Shown here: positions 56,043-64,000 of the stretch, piece by piece
How the letters are laid out: each line of letters opens with the position of its first letter
Position numbering within the stretch: position 1 is the stretch's first letter
Assembly (NCBI RefSeq): GCF_010669285.1
Contig: NZ_CP048711.1
Span: 2,728,001 to 2,792,000 of the forward strand
Direction of reading: 5' to 3'
DNA: 64,000 bases
From: Kineobactrum salinum
GTDB taxonomy: Bacteria; Pseudomonadota; Gammaproteobacteria; Pseudomonadales; Halieaceae
Position numbers and translations under genes: made by a program
Notes under the pieces: generated by a model
The model's database searches: none
Told to the model about the DNA's origin: nothing
Seen by the model: only the letters and a program-made list of their open reading frames with translations

Positions 56043-58229
56043 ATGAACACCATGCAAAAAACACCAGGGCAATACAGGGTCGGCATCGATGTCGGTGGCA
56101 CCTTCACGGATTTCTTCTGCGTCAGCGACCGGGGCGAAACACGAACCTGCAAGACCCCGACCACCCACTATGATCTCTCCGTGGGCTTCATGAAGGGCAT
56201 GGGATTGCTGGCCCGCCAGTGTGACGAGGACCTCACCGGTTTCCTGGGGGCGGTGGAAACTGTCCGTTACTCGACCACCGTGGGCACCAATGCACTGATT
56301 GAGCGCACCGGCCCCAAGTTGGGACTGATCACCACTGCCGGGTTTGAAGACTGTATCTACATCGGACGCGCACGCAGCTGGGCGGATGGCCTGGGTTGGC
56401 AGGAGGGCAGGGACCAGGCGCGCATCCAGAAGCCGCTGCCGCTGGTCCGCCCCGATATGGTGGTGGGGGTGCGCGAGCGTCTCGACTACAGCGGCAAGGT
56501 AATAGCGCCATTGACCCGTGAGCACATCCTGGAAAAGTTGCAGCTGTTGGTGGACCGAGGTGCGCAGGGGTTCGTGGTGTCGCTGCTTTGGTCCTTCATC
56601 AACCCGACGCACGAGCGCATGATAAAAGAGGTCATCGAAGAGGAATATCCCGAGGATTACCTGGGATCCATGCCGGTTTTCCTGTCCTCGGATATTTCTC
56701 CGACCTCGGGGGAGTACACCCGCACCATGACCACGGTGGTTAATGCCTATATTCACGGGGTCATGGCCACCGAGATCAATAAGCTGGGCAACGAGTTGCG
56801 AGACAATGGCTTCAGCCGCCCGCTGACGCTGGTCCACAATACCGGCGGCACCAAGAAGTCGGCCCGTACCCGGGCCGTGCTGACTCACAATGCGGGACCC
56901 GTCGCCGGTTTGCACGGATCCGCGGTTCTGGGTGAGATGACCGGCGACCAGAACCTGGTATTCACCGACATGGGTGGTACCTCCTTCGATATTGGCCTGA
57001 TCGAAGCGGGCGAGATAAAGGCCCATGACTTCATTCCAGTGATTGATCGCTGGCGCACGAATATCCCCGCGATTGAAGTCAAATCGATAGGCGCCGGTGG
57101 TGGCTCCATCGCCTGGATCAATACGCTCATGGGCAATGCGCTGGAGATCGGTCCCCAGTCGGCGGGTTCCATGCCAGGCCCGGCCTGCTATGACCAGGGG
57201 GGGCGGGAACCGACGGTCACAGATGCAGATCTGGTGCTGGGATTGTACAACCCGGACAACTACCTCGGTGGGGAAATGTTCCTTGACGATGATCTGGCCC
57301 GGGAGGTTATCCGGGAAAAGATCGCCGAGCCGCTGGGTATCAGTGTGGAGGAGGCGGCGTATCGTATCCGCCGGTTGGTGGGAGCGAAAATGGGACAGGA
57401 AGTATTCAACGAGGTTGCACTCAAGGGGCATGACCCCCGCAGTTTCGTGGTGCTGGCCTGTGGTGGCGCTGGCGGTGCCCATGCCTGTGGTTTTGGCCCC
57501 TACATTGGTGCCCGCCGGATCATCGCGCCACGGCAGTCTTCCGTGTTCGGTGCCTACGGCGCCTCGACCATGCAGATCAAGGAGATCTGGGACAGGTCCT
57601 GTTCCCTGAAGCTCTACAGCTGGCACACCCGCAGCTATCTCACGGACCTGGAAGCCTTCAACTCGGTGACCCGCGAGCTGCGCAATCTGGCGGTCCGTGA
57701 CTTGCGCCTGGAAGGCTACAAAGAAGAGCAGATGCAGTTCACCTTGGAGCTGAACATGCGCTACGGCAGCCAGTACAACATGACCAAGGTACGCTGTCCC
57801 CGCGTCGAACTGGAGAAAGTGGAGGATATGCAGGCCATCTGTGACACTTTCACCCGGCAGTACGGCGAGACCTATTCGCCGGAGGCTACCTTCCCTTCCG
57901 GAGGTATCAACGTCGAGCATTTCTATCTGACTGCCGCCATTCGCTCTGATGCACAGCGACTGCAGCCGGAGCCACTGACGGGCCCGGAGCCGGCGGACAA
58001 CGCCAGACGGGAAAACCGGCCGGTGTACTGGTCGCCGGAAGCCGGCTTCACCAGCACGGCTGTGTATGACTACAGCCAACTGCAGCCCGGCAACCAGATC
58101 ATGGGGCCGGCGATCATCGAGTCAGCGGAGACCACCTATGTGGTGGAGCCCGGTTGGCACTTTGCCATGGACGCCTGGCGCAATTGCATTATGGAGCAGG
58201 TTTCCGCGAAAACAGAGGGAGAAGCGTGA
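56043..58229 (+). CDS. HyuA-type ATPase subunit 2 of a ketone-carboxylase-like complex
   Basis: This 728-aa protein has the same family features as subunit 1: GIDVGGTFTDFFCVSDRGET, STTVGTNALIERTGPKLGLI, VFTDMGGTSFDIGLIEAGE, GAGGGSIAWI, GPACYDQGGREPTVTDADLV. Both A-type subunits keep the ATP-binding motifs, consistent with a carboxylase that spends two ATP per turnover as acetophenone carboxylase does. Its C-terminal third (MRYGSQYNMTKVRCPR, EFYLT-like region) is longer than in subunit 1. The stop overlaps the next start as TGATG. Confidence 0.92.
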   Translation: MNTMQKTPGQYRVGIDVGGTFTDFFCVSDRGETRTCKTPTTHYDLSVGFMKGMGLLARQCDEDLTGFLGAVETVRYSTTVGTNALIERTGPKLGLITTAGFEDCIYIGRARSWADGLGWQEGRDQARIQKPLPLVRPDMVVGVRERLDYSGKVIAPLTREHILEKLQLLVDRGAQGFVVSLLWSFINPTHERMIKEVIEEEYPEDYLGSMPVFLSSDISPTSGEYTRTMTTVVNAYIHGVMATEINKLGNELRDNGFSRPLTLVHNTGGTKKSARTRAVLTHNAGPVAGLHGSAVLGEMTGDQNLVFTDMGGTSFDIGLIEAGEIKAHDFIPVIDRWRTNIPAIEVKSIGAGGGSIAWINTLMGNALEIGPQSAGSMPGPACYDQGGREPTVTDADLVLGLYNPDNYLGGEMFLDDDLAREVIREKIAEPLGISVEEAAYRIRRLVGAKMGQEVFNEVALKGHDPRSFVVLACGGAGGAHACGFGPYIGARRIIAPRQSSVFGAYGASTMQIKEIWDRSCSLKLYSWHTRSYLTDLEAFNSVTRELRNLAVRDLRLEGYKEEQMQFTLELNMRYGSQYNMTKVRCPRVELEKVEDMQAICDTFTRQYGETYSPEATFPSGGINVEHFYLTAAIRSDAQRLQPEPLTGPEPADNARRENRPVYWSPEAGFTSTAVYDYSQLQPGNQIMGPAIIESAETTYVVEPGWHFAMDAWRNCIMEQVSAKTEGEA

Positions 58230-60319
58230 TGCAGACTACATCCTATGGCCGCGACCACGAAATCGTGCAGCACCTGCGTCCTGAGCCGATGACTGACGTC
58301 GAGCGTGCCGGTGAGGCACTCGTGGACGATGTCGAGTTCGAGATCTTCAAGCACAAGATGCACATGATCGGCCTGGAGGGCAAGGAGAACACCATGCGCC
58401 TGGGAGCTTCCACCGCCATGCGCTTCGGTGACGTTGCCTTCGGAATATTTACCGCCCAGGGCGACCTGGCCATCTGTGCAACGGGTATCTACCATCATGC
58501 CGTGCTCGGCCAGCTGCCTCTCAAGTATATCGTCAAGCACTGGGTCAACGAGCCCTCGGTGGGGGTTCGGGATGGCGACAGCTTTTTCTACAACGATCCG
58601 TTCTACGGCGGGGTTCACAACGCCGACATGGGGCTGGCAGTGCCGGTTTTCCACGAAGGCAGGTTGCTCTGCTTCGTCGGTGCCGCGGTGCATACCGGCG
58701 AGTGCGGGGGTTCCGAACCAGGTGGGACGGTGACTGCCGCGCGCAGCAAGTACGACGAAGGCCTGTTGTGTCCTCCGATCAAGGTGGGTGAGAACTACCA
58801 GCTCAAGGAAGATCTGCTGACCATGTTCGCGGCCATGAACCGGGACCCCCGGACCATGATTCTGGATATCAAGGCCCGCCTGGCGGCGACCCGGATCGCC
58901 CAGCGCCGCATTCTGGAAGTGGTGGAAAACAAGGGCGTGGACTTCTTCCTGGGCGCTCTGCGCAAGGTACTTACCGTTACCGGAGAGGCGGCCAAAAAGA
59001 AGGTGGCCGCGCTCAACGATGGCATATATCGGCAGCCCCGCTTCCTCGACACCCTCGGTGAGGAGAACGGACTGCTGAAAGTCGACCTTACCGTGATCAA
59101 GAAGGGCGACACCATCACGCTCAACCTGGAAAACAGCTCACCGCTGGTGCCCGATACGCCGGCCAACAGCTATTTCCAGGGTATTATCGGGCTGTCGATG
59201 GTGTATTTCTGTGGCTGGCTGTTTCACGATCTGCCGCCCAACAACGGCCTGCTGGAAGCGGTCGACTGGAAGTTTCCCGATGATTCCTTTGTCAATGCCA
59301 AGGGCGATGTGGCGACCTCGATTGCGCCATTGGTGCAGATCTGTTTCACACACGGCATGTTCCAGTGTGGCGCACGCATGACCTACAGCTCCGATCCCTC
59401 GCGGTCCGTGGCCTCCTGGTTCAGCGGCTTTTCCATTCCCATGTTTGCCGGTATCAACCAGCACGGCGAACCGGTGGCGGATATCACCCCGGAGATCAAT
59501 GCGACCGGCTGCGGAGCCCGCTACGACATGGATGGGGTTAATGCGGCGGGGGCGTTCTTCGCCACCATGGCGGACTGCTCCGACGTCGAGACCACGGAAG
59601 CGAACAACCCCATCCTCTACAGCTTCCGCAACTATTTCAACAACTCCTATGGTCACGGCAAGTACCGCGGCGGTGCCGGCCTTGGCTATGGCCTGATCGT
59701 GCACGACACCAACCAGTTCATGCTGGGTTCGCATGGTGGTGGCTCCAAGTTCCCCACTACGCAGGGATTGTTTGGGGGTTACGGCCTTCCCTGTCTGTTT
59801 CTGCGCAAGGTCGGAGGGAGCAACTTCAAGGAGCGGCTGGCCGCCAGTGACGACGCATTGCCGAGGAACCTGACCGAGGTCTTCGATGCCACCAACCCCG
59901 AGCGCGGCGAGGTGACCCAGTCGAACATCAGCTCGGTGGTGGAGCGCGTACAGGACGGCGATACCATGTACGCGTACGCCGGAGGCGGTGCCGGCTACGG
60001 CGATGCATTGGAGCGCGAGCCAGAGGGTGTGCTGCGGGATCTGGCCGATGGCCTGGTTAGCCACTGGGCGGCCGAGAATATCTATTATCTGGTTTACGAC
60101 CGGGAATCCCTGTTGCTGGACACTGAGGCCACGCTCCGCCGGCGCCAGGAGGTTCGCGAACAACGGCTGCAGCGAGGCAAGCCCTGGGCCGAGTTCGAGG
60201 CTGAGTGGCTGCAACAGCGGCCACCGGCCAAGGTCCTCCAGTACTATGGCGAGTTTCCGGTCCCCCAGACTTTCGCGTCCGAGGGTGGCACACCCTCCCC
60301 GCAGCGGCTGGCCAGTTAA
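58229..60319 (+). CDS. HyuB-type subunit of a ketone-carboxylase-like complex
   Basis: This 696-aa protein of the hydantoinase B/oxoprolinase family has DPFYGGVHNADMGLAVPVFH, GAAVHTGECGGSEPGGTV, ENSSPLVPDTPANSYF, SYGHGKYRGGAGLGYGLIV and GSHGGGSKFPTTQG. In the carboxylase family this subunit is thought to carry out the C-C bond forming step with the phosphorylated intermediates. GGGAGAAG before ATG 58229 supports the start. The acyl-CoA ligase follows after 2 bp. Confidence 0.92.
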   Translation: MQTTSYGRDHEIVQHLRPEPMTDVERAGEALVDDVEFEIFKHKMHMIGLEGKENTMRLGASTAMRFGDVAFGIFTAQGDLAICATGIYHHAVLGQLPLKYIVKHWVNEPSVGVRDGDSFFYNDPFYGGVHNADMGLAVPVFHEGRLLCFVGAAVHTGECGGSEPGGTVTAARSKYDEGLLCPPIKVGENYQLKEDLLTMFAAMNRDPRTMILDIKARLAATRIAQRRILEVVENKGVDFFLGALRKVLTVTGEAAKKKVAALNDGIYRQPRFLDTLGEENGLLKVDLTVIKKGDTITLNLENSSPLVPDTPANSYFQGIIGLSMVYFCGWLFHDLPPNNGLLEAVDWKFPDDSFVNAKGDVATSIAPLVQICFTHGMFQCGARMTYSSDPSRSVASWFSGFSIPMFAGINQHGEPVADITPEINATGCGARYDMDGVNAAGAFFATMADCSDVETTEANNPILYSFRNYFNNSYGHGKYRGGAGLGYGLIVHDTNQFMLGSHGGGSKFPTTQGLFGGYGLPCLFLRKVGGSNFKERLAASDDALPRNLTEVFDATNPERGEVTQSNISSVVERVQDGDTMYAYAGGGAGYGDALEREPEGVLRDLADGLVSHWAAENIYYLVYDRESLLLDTEATLRRRQEVREQRLQRGKPWAEFEAEWLQQRPPAKVLQYYGEFPVPQTFASEGGTPSPQRLAS

Positions 60320-60321
60320 TC

Positions 60322-61905
60322 ATGGTGCAGTCATTTATCGACAGGACCGTGCACGGTGTGGTGACGCAGCTTGCCGCCGAGCGCGGTGACGATGTGTTCC
60401 TGTACTTTGGTGAGCAGCAGTACAGTTATGTCGACATCCACGCCGCCGCAACCCGGGTAGCCGCCGGCCTCTCGCAACTGGGCGTTGCCAGGGGCGACAA
60501 GGTCGCCATCATGATGGGCAACCGGCCCGAGTACCTTTTCTGCTGGTTCGGCCTGTCGATGCTGGGTGCGGTGGAAGTGCCCCTCAATACCGCGCACAAG
60601 GGGCAGTTGCTGGCTTACATGCTCAATCAGGCGGACTGTGGCACTCTGGTCATTGAGGCGGACTATTTGGTGCAGCTTGAGGCAGTGCTGCCCACGCTCG
60701 ACAAACTCAGGCACGTCGTGGTGTTGGGCGAGCCTGGCGGCGGCCTGCCGGGTGTCGCCGCGTTTGGCTGGGATGCTGTGGTAGCCAATGATGGCGTATT
60801 CCAGGCGCCGAAGGTCCTGCGGTCGGATCCCTGCGCCATCATGTTTACCTCTGGCACCACTGGCCCCTCCAAAGGTGCAGTGCTGCCGCAGAACTATCAG
60901 TTGGCGATGGCGGAGATCATCTGCAAAATGGCGCAGTACACCTGTGGGGACCGTCTCTACAATGCGCTGCCGCTGTTCCACGGTAACGCCCAGACCCTCT
61001 CTACCATGCCGGCGCTGATCAGTGGTGCGAGCATGGTGCTCAAGCCGCGGTTCTCCGCCAGCGATTTCTGGGTCGATGTCCGCCGATATGGCTGTACCGA
61101 GTTCAACTACATCGGCGGGATCCTGGCCATCCTGCTGAAGGCCGATCCGCAGCCAGATGATGCCGACAATCCATTGCGGGTGCTGGTGGGAGCGGGAGCC
61201 AACAAACAGGTATTCGAAGCCTTCGAGGAGCGCTTTGCCGTGCGCCTTGTGGAAGGGTATGGCATGAGCGAAATCGGTGCGCCGCTCAATACCAGCCTGG
61301 CTGACCGGCGTCCCGGCAGTTGCGGCACCCTCAATCCCGGCTATCAGATCCGGCTGGTGGATGACGATGGTGACGAGGTGGCTGCGGATACCCCCGGGGA
61401 ACTGCTGGTACGACCGCTGCGTCCGCATGCCATGATGCAGGAGTACTACGGCATGCCGGAGAAAACCGTCGAAGCCTGGCAGGACCTGTGGTTCCACACT
61501 GGCGACTGCCTGCAGTACGACGCGGACGGTTATTACTATTTCATCGACCGGAAGAAAGATGCGCTGCGCAGGCGCGGCGAGAACATTTCCTCCTTTGAAG
61601 TAGAGCGGGGTGTCAACAGCCACCCCGCGGTGCTGGAGTCGGCGGCGGTTGCGGTCAGGTCAGAACTGGGCGAGGACGAGGTGATGATCTGTGTCGCGCT
61701 GCGGCCCGGGTCGTCCCTGACCGCTGAAGCCCTGGTGGCGCATTGTGAGCAGGAAATGGCCTATTTCATGGTGCCTCGCTATGTGCGGTTTATGCAGAAG
61801 TTGCCCAAGACACCCACCGAACGGGTACAAAAGTACCTGCTGCGTGAGGCCGGGGTAACGGCTGATACTTTCGACCGTGAGGAGGCGCGGCATGCACGGG
61901 CATGA
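60322..61905 (+). CDS. AMP-forming acyl-CoA synthetase/ligase
   Basis: This 527-aa ANL-superfamily enzyme has the P-loop-like IMFTSGTTGPSKGAVLP, PLFHGNAQT, LVEGYGMSEIGAP, WFHTGDCLQYDADGY and DRKKDALRRRGENIS, with the C-terminal catalytic Lys region LPKTPTERVQKYLLR. It adenylates a carboxylic acid and transfers it to CoA. Located directly after the carboxylase, it should activate the beta-keto acid, the role of benzoylacetate-CoA ligase in acetophenone catabolism. The substrate itself is inferred from context. Confidence 0.93.
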   Translation: MVQSFIDRTVHGVVTQLAAERGDDVFLYFGEQQYSYVDIHAAATRVAAGLSQLGVARGDKVAIMMGNRPEYLFCWFGLSMLGAVEVPLNTAHKGQLLAYMLNQADCGTLVIEADYLVQLEAVLPTLDKLRHVVVLGEPGGGLPGVAAFGWDAVVANDGVFQAPKVLRSDPCAIMFTSGTTGPSKGAVLPQNYQLAMAEIICKMAQYTCGDRLYNALPLFHGNAQTLSTMPALISGASMVLKPRFSASDFWVDVRRYGCTEFNYIGGILAILLKADPQPDDADNPLRVLVGAGANKQVFEAFEERFAVRLVEGYGMSEIGAPLNTSLADRRPGSCGTLNPGYQIRLVDDDGDEVAADTPGELLVRPLRPHAMMQEYYGMPEKTVEAWQDLWFHTGDCLQYDADGYYYFIDRKKDALRRRGENISSFEVERGVNSHPAVLESAAVAVRSELGEDEVMICVALRPGSSLTAEALVAHCEQEMAYFMVPRYVRFMQKLPKTPTERVQKYLLREAGVTADTFDREEARHARA

Positions 61906-62307
61906 TGCCTTGCCGCCGGTACAGCCCGGCGTTTTCAGCGATCTCCAGCCTCCCGTGCTGCTGGGGGTTACTGTGTGCACTGTGACTTCTTCCAGTTTCC
62001 GCGTCAGGAACATTGTCCCGGCTGTCTCCAGAGCCTGCAGGAACGGTCACTGGGGGGTACCGGTGTCATCTACAGCGTGACTACCGTTCGGGTCAGGCCC
62101 CCGCTGGGCCTTCCCCAGCCCTATGCCGTCGCCTACGTGGATCTGGACGACGTGCCATTGCGGGTGTTTGGTCTGATCGACCCCGATCAGTGCGAGAGCG
62201 TTTGCATCGGCGATCGCGTCGTTTTGAAAGTGCTCCCCCTGGGATTGAATCAGCAGCAGCAAAGCTGCCTGCGCCCCTGCTTCCACCGATTGACTAATCA
62301 GGAATAA
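61892..62307 (+). CDS. DUF35 Zn-ribbon/OB-fold protein (thiolase partner; one apparent frameshift)
   Basis: About 138 aa after restoring a G in GGGGG at 61963-61967, which yields a zinc ribbon YCVHCDFFQFPRQEHCPGC followed by an OB-fold (GTGVIYSVTTVRVRPPLGLP, AYVDLDDVPLRVFGLI). DUF35 proteins pair with SCP-x type thiolases or HMG-CoA synthases and may guide CoA intermediates. GAGGAGG 6 nt before ATG 61892 supports the start, overlapping the ligase by 14 bp. The thiolase follows at once, as expected. Confidence 0.85.
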
Positions 62308-62310
62308 CCC

Positions 62311-63448
62311 ATGGTTGCCATACTGGGGTAGGTGTCACCCCGTTCGGAAAACATCTAGAACGATCGATCGTTTCACTGGCAATCGAAGCCTTGCAGATTG
62401 CGCTGGGAGACTCTGGATTACCCAAAGGACGACTGCAGGCTTGCTACTTCGCCAATGCCCTGGCCCCGGTGCTGTTTGGAGATTCTTCGGTGGGCCAGAA
62501 CGTGACAGCGGCCGCGGGTCTCGATGGCATCCCGGTAGTGAATGTCGAAAACGCCTGCACATCGGGCTCCACAGCATTTTATCTGGCTCGCAACGCCATT
62601 CTTGCCGGCGAGTGCGATGTCGCGTTGGTACTGGGTGCTGAGAAAATGTGCGTCCCGGGGTTCGGTCTGATCAATTCCGGCGCCAGTGAGCTGGATACGC
62701 AGCTGGGCCTGGTTACGCCGGCATCCTTTGCGCTCAGGGCCCGCCGCCACATGCACGAATTCGGAACTACCCTGGAGCAGCTGGCGGCGGTAACAGTCAA
62801 AAGTCGACGCCATGCAGCACTCAATCCGCTGGCCCAGATGCGTCAGGAAGAAAGCCTGGCACAGGTACTGGCAAGCCCGCCAATAGCCGACCCGTTGACC
62901 CGGTCCCAGTGCTGCCCGGTTGCCGATGGCGCTGCCGCCCTGATTTTGGCCAGTGCCGATGTTGCACGTGGTTGCGCGCGCGCGGTGCCGGTGGCAGCGT
63001 CGATCCTGACCTCTGGACTGTATCAGCATTCGCAAGATCTGGTGCGTTGGGAGACCGACTATCGCAGCGCATCCCTGGCCTACGAAAAGGCCGGCATAGG
63101 TCCGGAGGATCTGGACCTGGTGGAGTGCCACGATGCCTTCACTATCTCGGAAATACTGCATTACGAGGCCCTTGGCTTATGTGCTCCGGGAGATGGCGGT
63201 GCCTTTGTGGAGGCGGGGCATGCCAGCCTGGGCGGCGGGTGCCGGTCAATGTATCAGGCGGCCTGCTAAGCCGCGGACACCCCATCGCCGCCACCGGCGT
63301 GGCCCAGCTCGTCGAGCTGGTCACCCAGCTGCGGCAGGAGGCGGGCCCGCGCCAGGTTGAGAATTGCCGGACGGCGCTCGCTCACTGCATGGGTGGTGAC
63401 AAGGCGGGTGACACCAAATCATGCACGATAACTCTTCTAGCGCGTTAG
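62311..63448 (+). CDS. SCP-x/type II-like thiolase (two apparent frameshifts)
   Basis: About 379 aa after restoring one G at GGGG 62325-62328 ([19 protein letters not shown]) and one base at 63231-63239 ([20 protein letters not shown]). Active-site features: nucleophilic Cys in [41 protein letters not shown] and CMGGDKAG. It should cleave a beta-ketoacyl-CoA to acetyl-CoA and a shortened acyl-CoA. The DUF35 partner precedes it. A TetR operator-like sequence lies inside its early coding part. Confidence 0.87.
62357..62370. promoter_or_regulatory. Operator-like sequence inside the thiolase gene
   Basis: AGAACGATCGATCG matches operators 2 and 3 at 13 of 14 positions. It encodes part of HLERSIVS in the thiolase, 46 bp after its start. 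It could be a secondary binding site or chance. Confidence 0.4.
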
Positions 63449-63492
63449 CCACACGCAACCGAAATAACAATACCACCGTAATGGAGTCAAAT

Positions 63493-64000
63493 ATGTCAGC
63501 GATGCCAGCAAAAAATCGGACCCGCTATCTGGGTAGCCTTATCGCGGCGGTAGCACTGGGCAACAGTGTCCAGAGCGACGCTCAAGAGCAGGCGCACAGC
63601 ACTGCCGCCTACACGCTTGAGGAGGTGACGGTCACTGCACGCAAACGCGAGGAGAGCCTGCAGGATGCGCCGGTATCGGTCACCGCCTTTACCAACAGCA
63701 CACTGGAAGCACGCTCCCTGTTTAATCTAGGCAACCTCTCTGCGGTCACGCCCAATGTCGACATCAGTCATGGCAAGGGCGATGGTGGCAGCACCAATGC
63801 AGCAGTCTATATCCGCGGCGTGGGTCAGAACGATTTCATCTTCCCCACCGATCCGGGGGTGGGCATCTATGTCGACGGGGTCTATATCGCCCGCAGCATC
63901 GGCGGCATGATGGATCTGTCGGATATAGAACGAGTGGAAGTATTGCGAGGGCCGCAGGGTACGCTGTACGGCAAGAACACAATTGGTGGTGCCATCAACG
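63493..64000 (+). CDS. TonB-dependent receptor, N-terminal part (3' truncated by window)
   Basis: The first ~169 residues run open to the window edge. They contain a signal peptide (LGSLIAAVALGNSVQSDA), a TonB box (LEEVTVTARKREESLQDAPV) and the plug domain (AAVYIRGVGQNDFIFPTDPG, VGIYVDGVYIARS, IERVEVLRGPQGTLYGKNT). Such outer-membrane proteins import substrates using the proton motive force. The sequence style matches receptors found with steroid, aromatic or terpene catabolism in marine gammaproteobacteria. ATG 63493 is chosen for GGAG at 63483-63486; ATG 63481 is possible. Likely the importer for the cluster's substrate. Confidence 0.9.
   Translation, partial: MSAMPAKNRTRYLGSLIAAVALGNSVQSDAQEQAHSTAAYTLEEVTVTARKREESLQDAPVSVTAFTNSTLEARSLFNLGNLSAVTPNVDISHGKGDGGSTNAAVYIRGVGQNDFIFPTDPGVGIYVDGVYIARSIGGMMDLSDIERVEVLRGPQGTLYGKNTIGGAIN

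Noticed and set aside
55938-58079. A 713-codon open frame opposite the second HyuA gene
   Set aside because: The plus strand encodes an unmistakable HyuA protein; the antisense translation is low in conserved motifs and has no start context.
52753-60319. Hydantoinase or 5-oxoprolinase operon
   Set aside because: The cysteine-rich small subunit, the fifth gene and the following ligase and thiolase are not explained by hydantoin or oxoproline hydrolysis.
52753-60319. Acetone carboxylase
   Set aside because: That enzyme has three subunits; here two A-type subunits and an extra ~290-aa protein match the acetophenone carboxylase plan better.
16819-63448. Pseudogene calls for the frame-broken genes
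   Set aside because: All breaks are single missing bases in G/C runs, in essential genes too, and no other decay is seen. Error is the simpler reading.

Overview
The window is a high-GC, gene-dense chromosomal stretch of an aerobic Gram-negative gammaproteobacterium. Tex, SixA, PdxH, CinA, AsnS, RNase II, PhoH, Psd, RsgA and Orn all look gammaproteobacterial, and lipoproteins and a TonB-dependent receptor show an outer membrane. A marine OM60/Halieaceae-like lineage is my best guess, but it rests on gene style only. No tRNA, rRNA or CRISPR array was found. About 18 single-base deletions, almost all in G/C homopolymers, split otherwise intact and often essential genes. I read them as sequence errors and annotate each affected gene as one CDS.

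Layout. 0-9.4 kb: c-di-GMP genes (HD-GYP end, degenerate GGDEF-EAL, GGDEF), tex, sixA, a glutathionyl-hydroquinone reductase, an intact IS4-family insertion with a 9-bp target duplication, and a pirin. 9.4-12 kb: a Kazal-like lipoprotein, an acidic amino-acid symporter and a glyoxalase II-like hydrolase. 12-26.4 kb: a 13-gene minus-strand cluster of largely uncharacterised envelope proteins. It holds an ExbB/MotA-type channel, two paralogous VWA proteins with MotB/ExbD-like N-termini, an actin-fold protein, PEGA/SUMF1 and TPR membrane proteins, several lipoproteins, a TonB-C-like protein and an M48 protease. This is the best candidate for an undescribed system, namely an ion-driven envelope machine. 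26.5-45 kb: mostly housekeeping genes (ggt, pdxH, cinA, FKBP, an orphan ParA, cysH, asnS, rnb, phoH, psd, rsgA, orn), with two copies of an unusual palindromic repeat in the phoH-psd gap and a third copy at 11.1 kb. 45-50 kb: LysM and FHA proteins facing an operon for a membrane Ser/Thr kinase, a polysaccharide deacetylase and a lipoprotein.

50-64 kb: a catabolic island. A TetR regulator with at least three matching palindromic operators sits between a divergent hydrolase-SDR pair and a long plus-strand operon: HyuA-like, AcxC-like small subunit, a fifth-subunit-like protein, HyuA-like, HyuB-like, acyl-CoA ligase, DUF35 protein, thiolase, TonB-dependent receptor. The five carboxylase genes match the subunit plan of acetophenone carboxylase, and the rest supplies activation and thiolysis. 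The inferred pathway is: secondary alcohol to methyl ketone (SDR), ATP-dependent carboxylation to a beta-keto acid, CoA activation, then thiolytic cleavage to acyl-CoA plus acetyl-CoA. The substrate is unknown.
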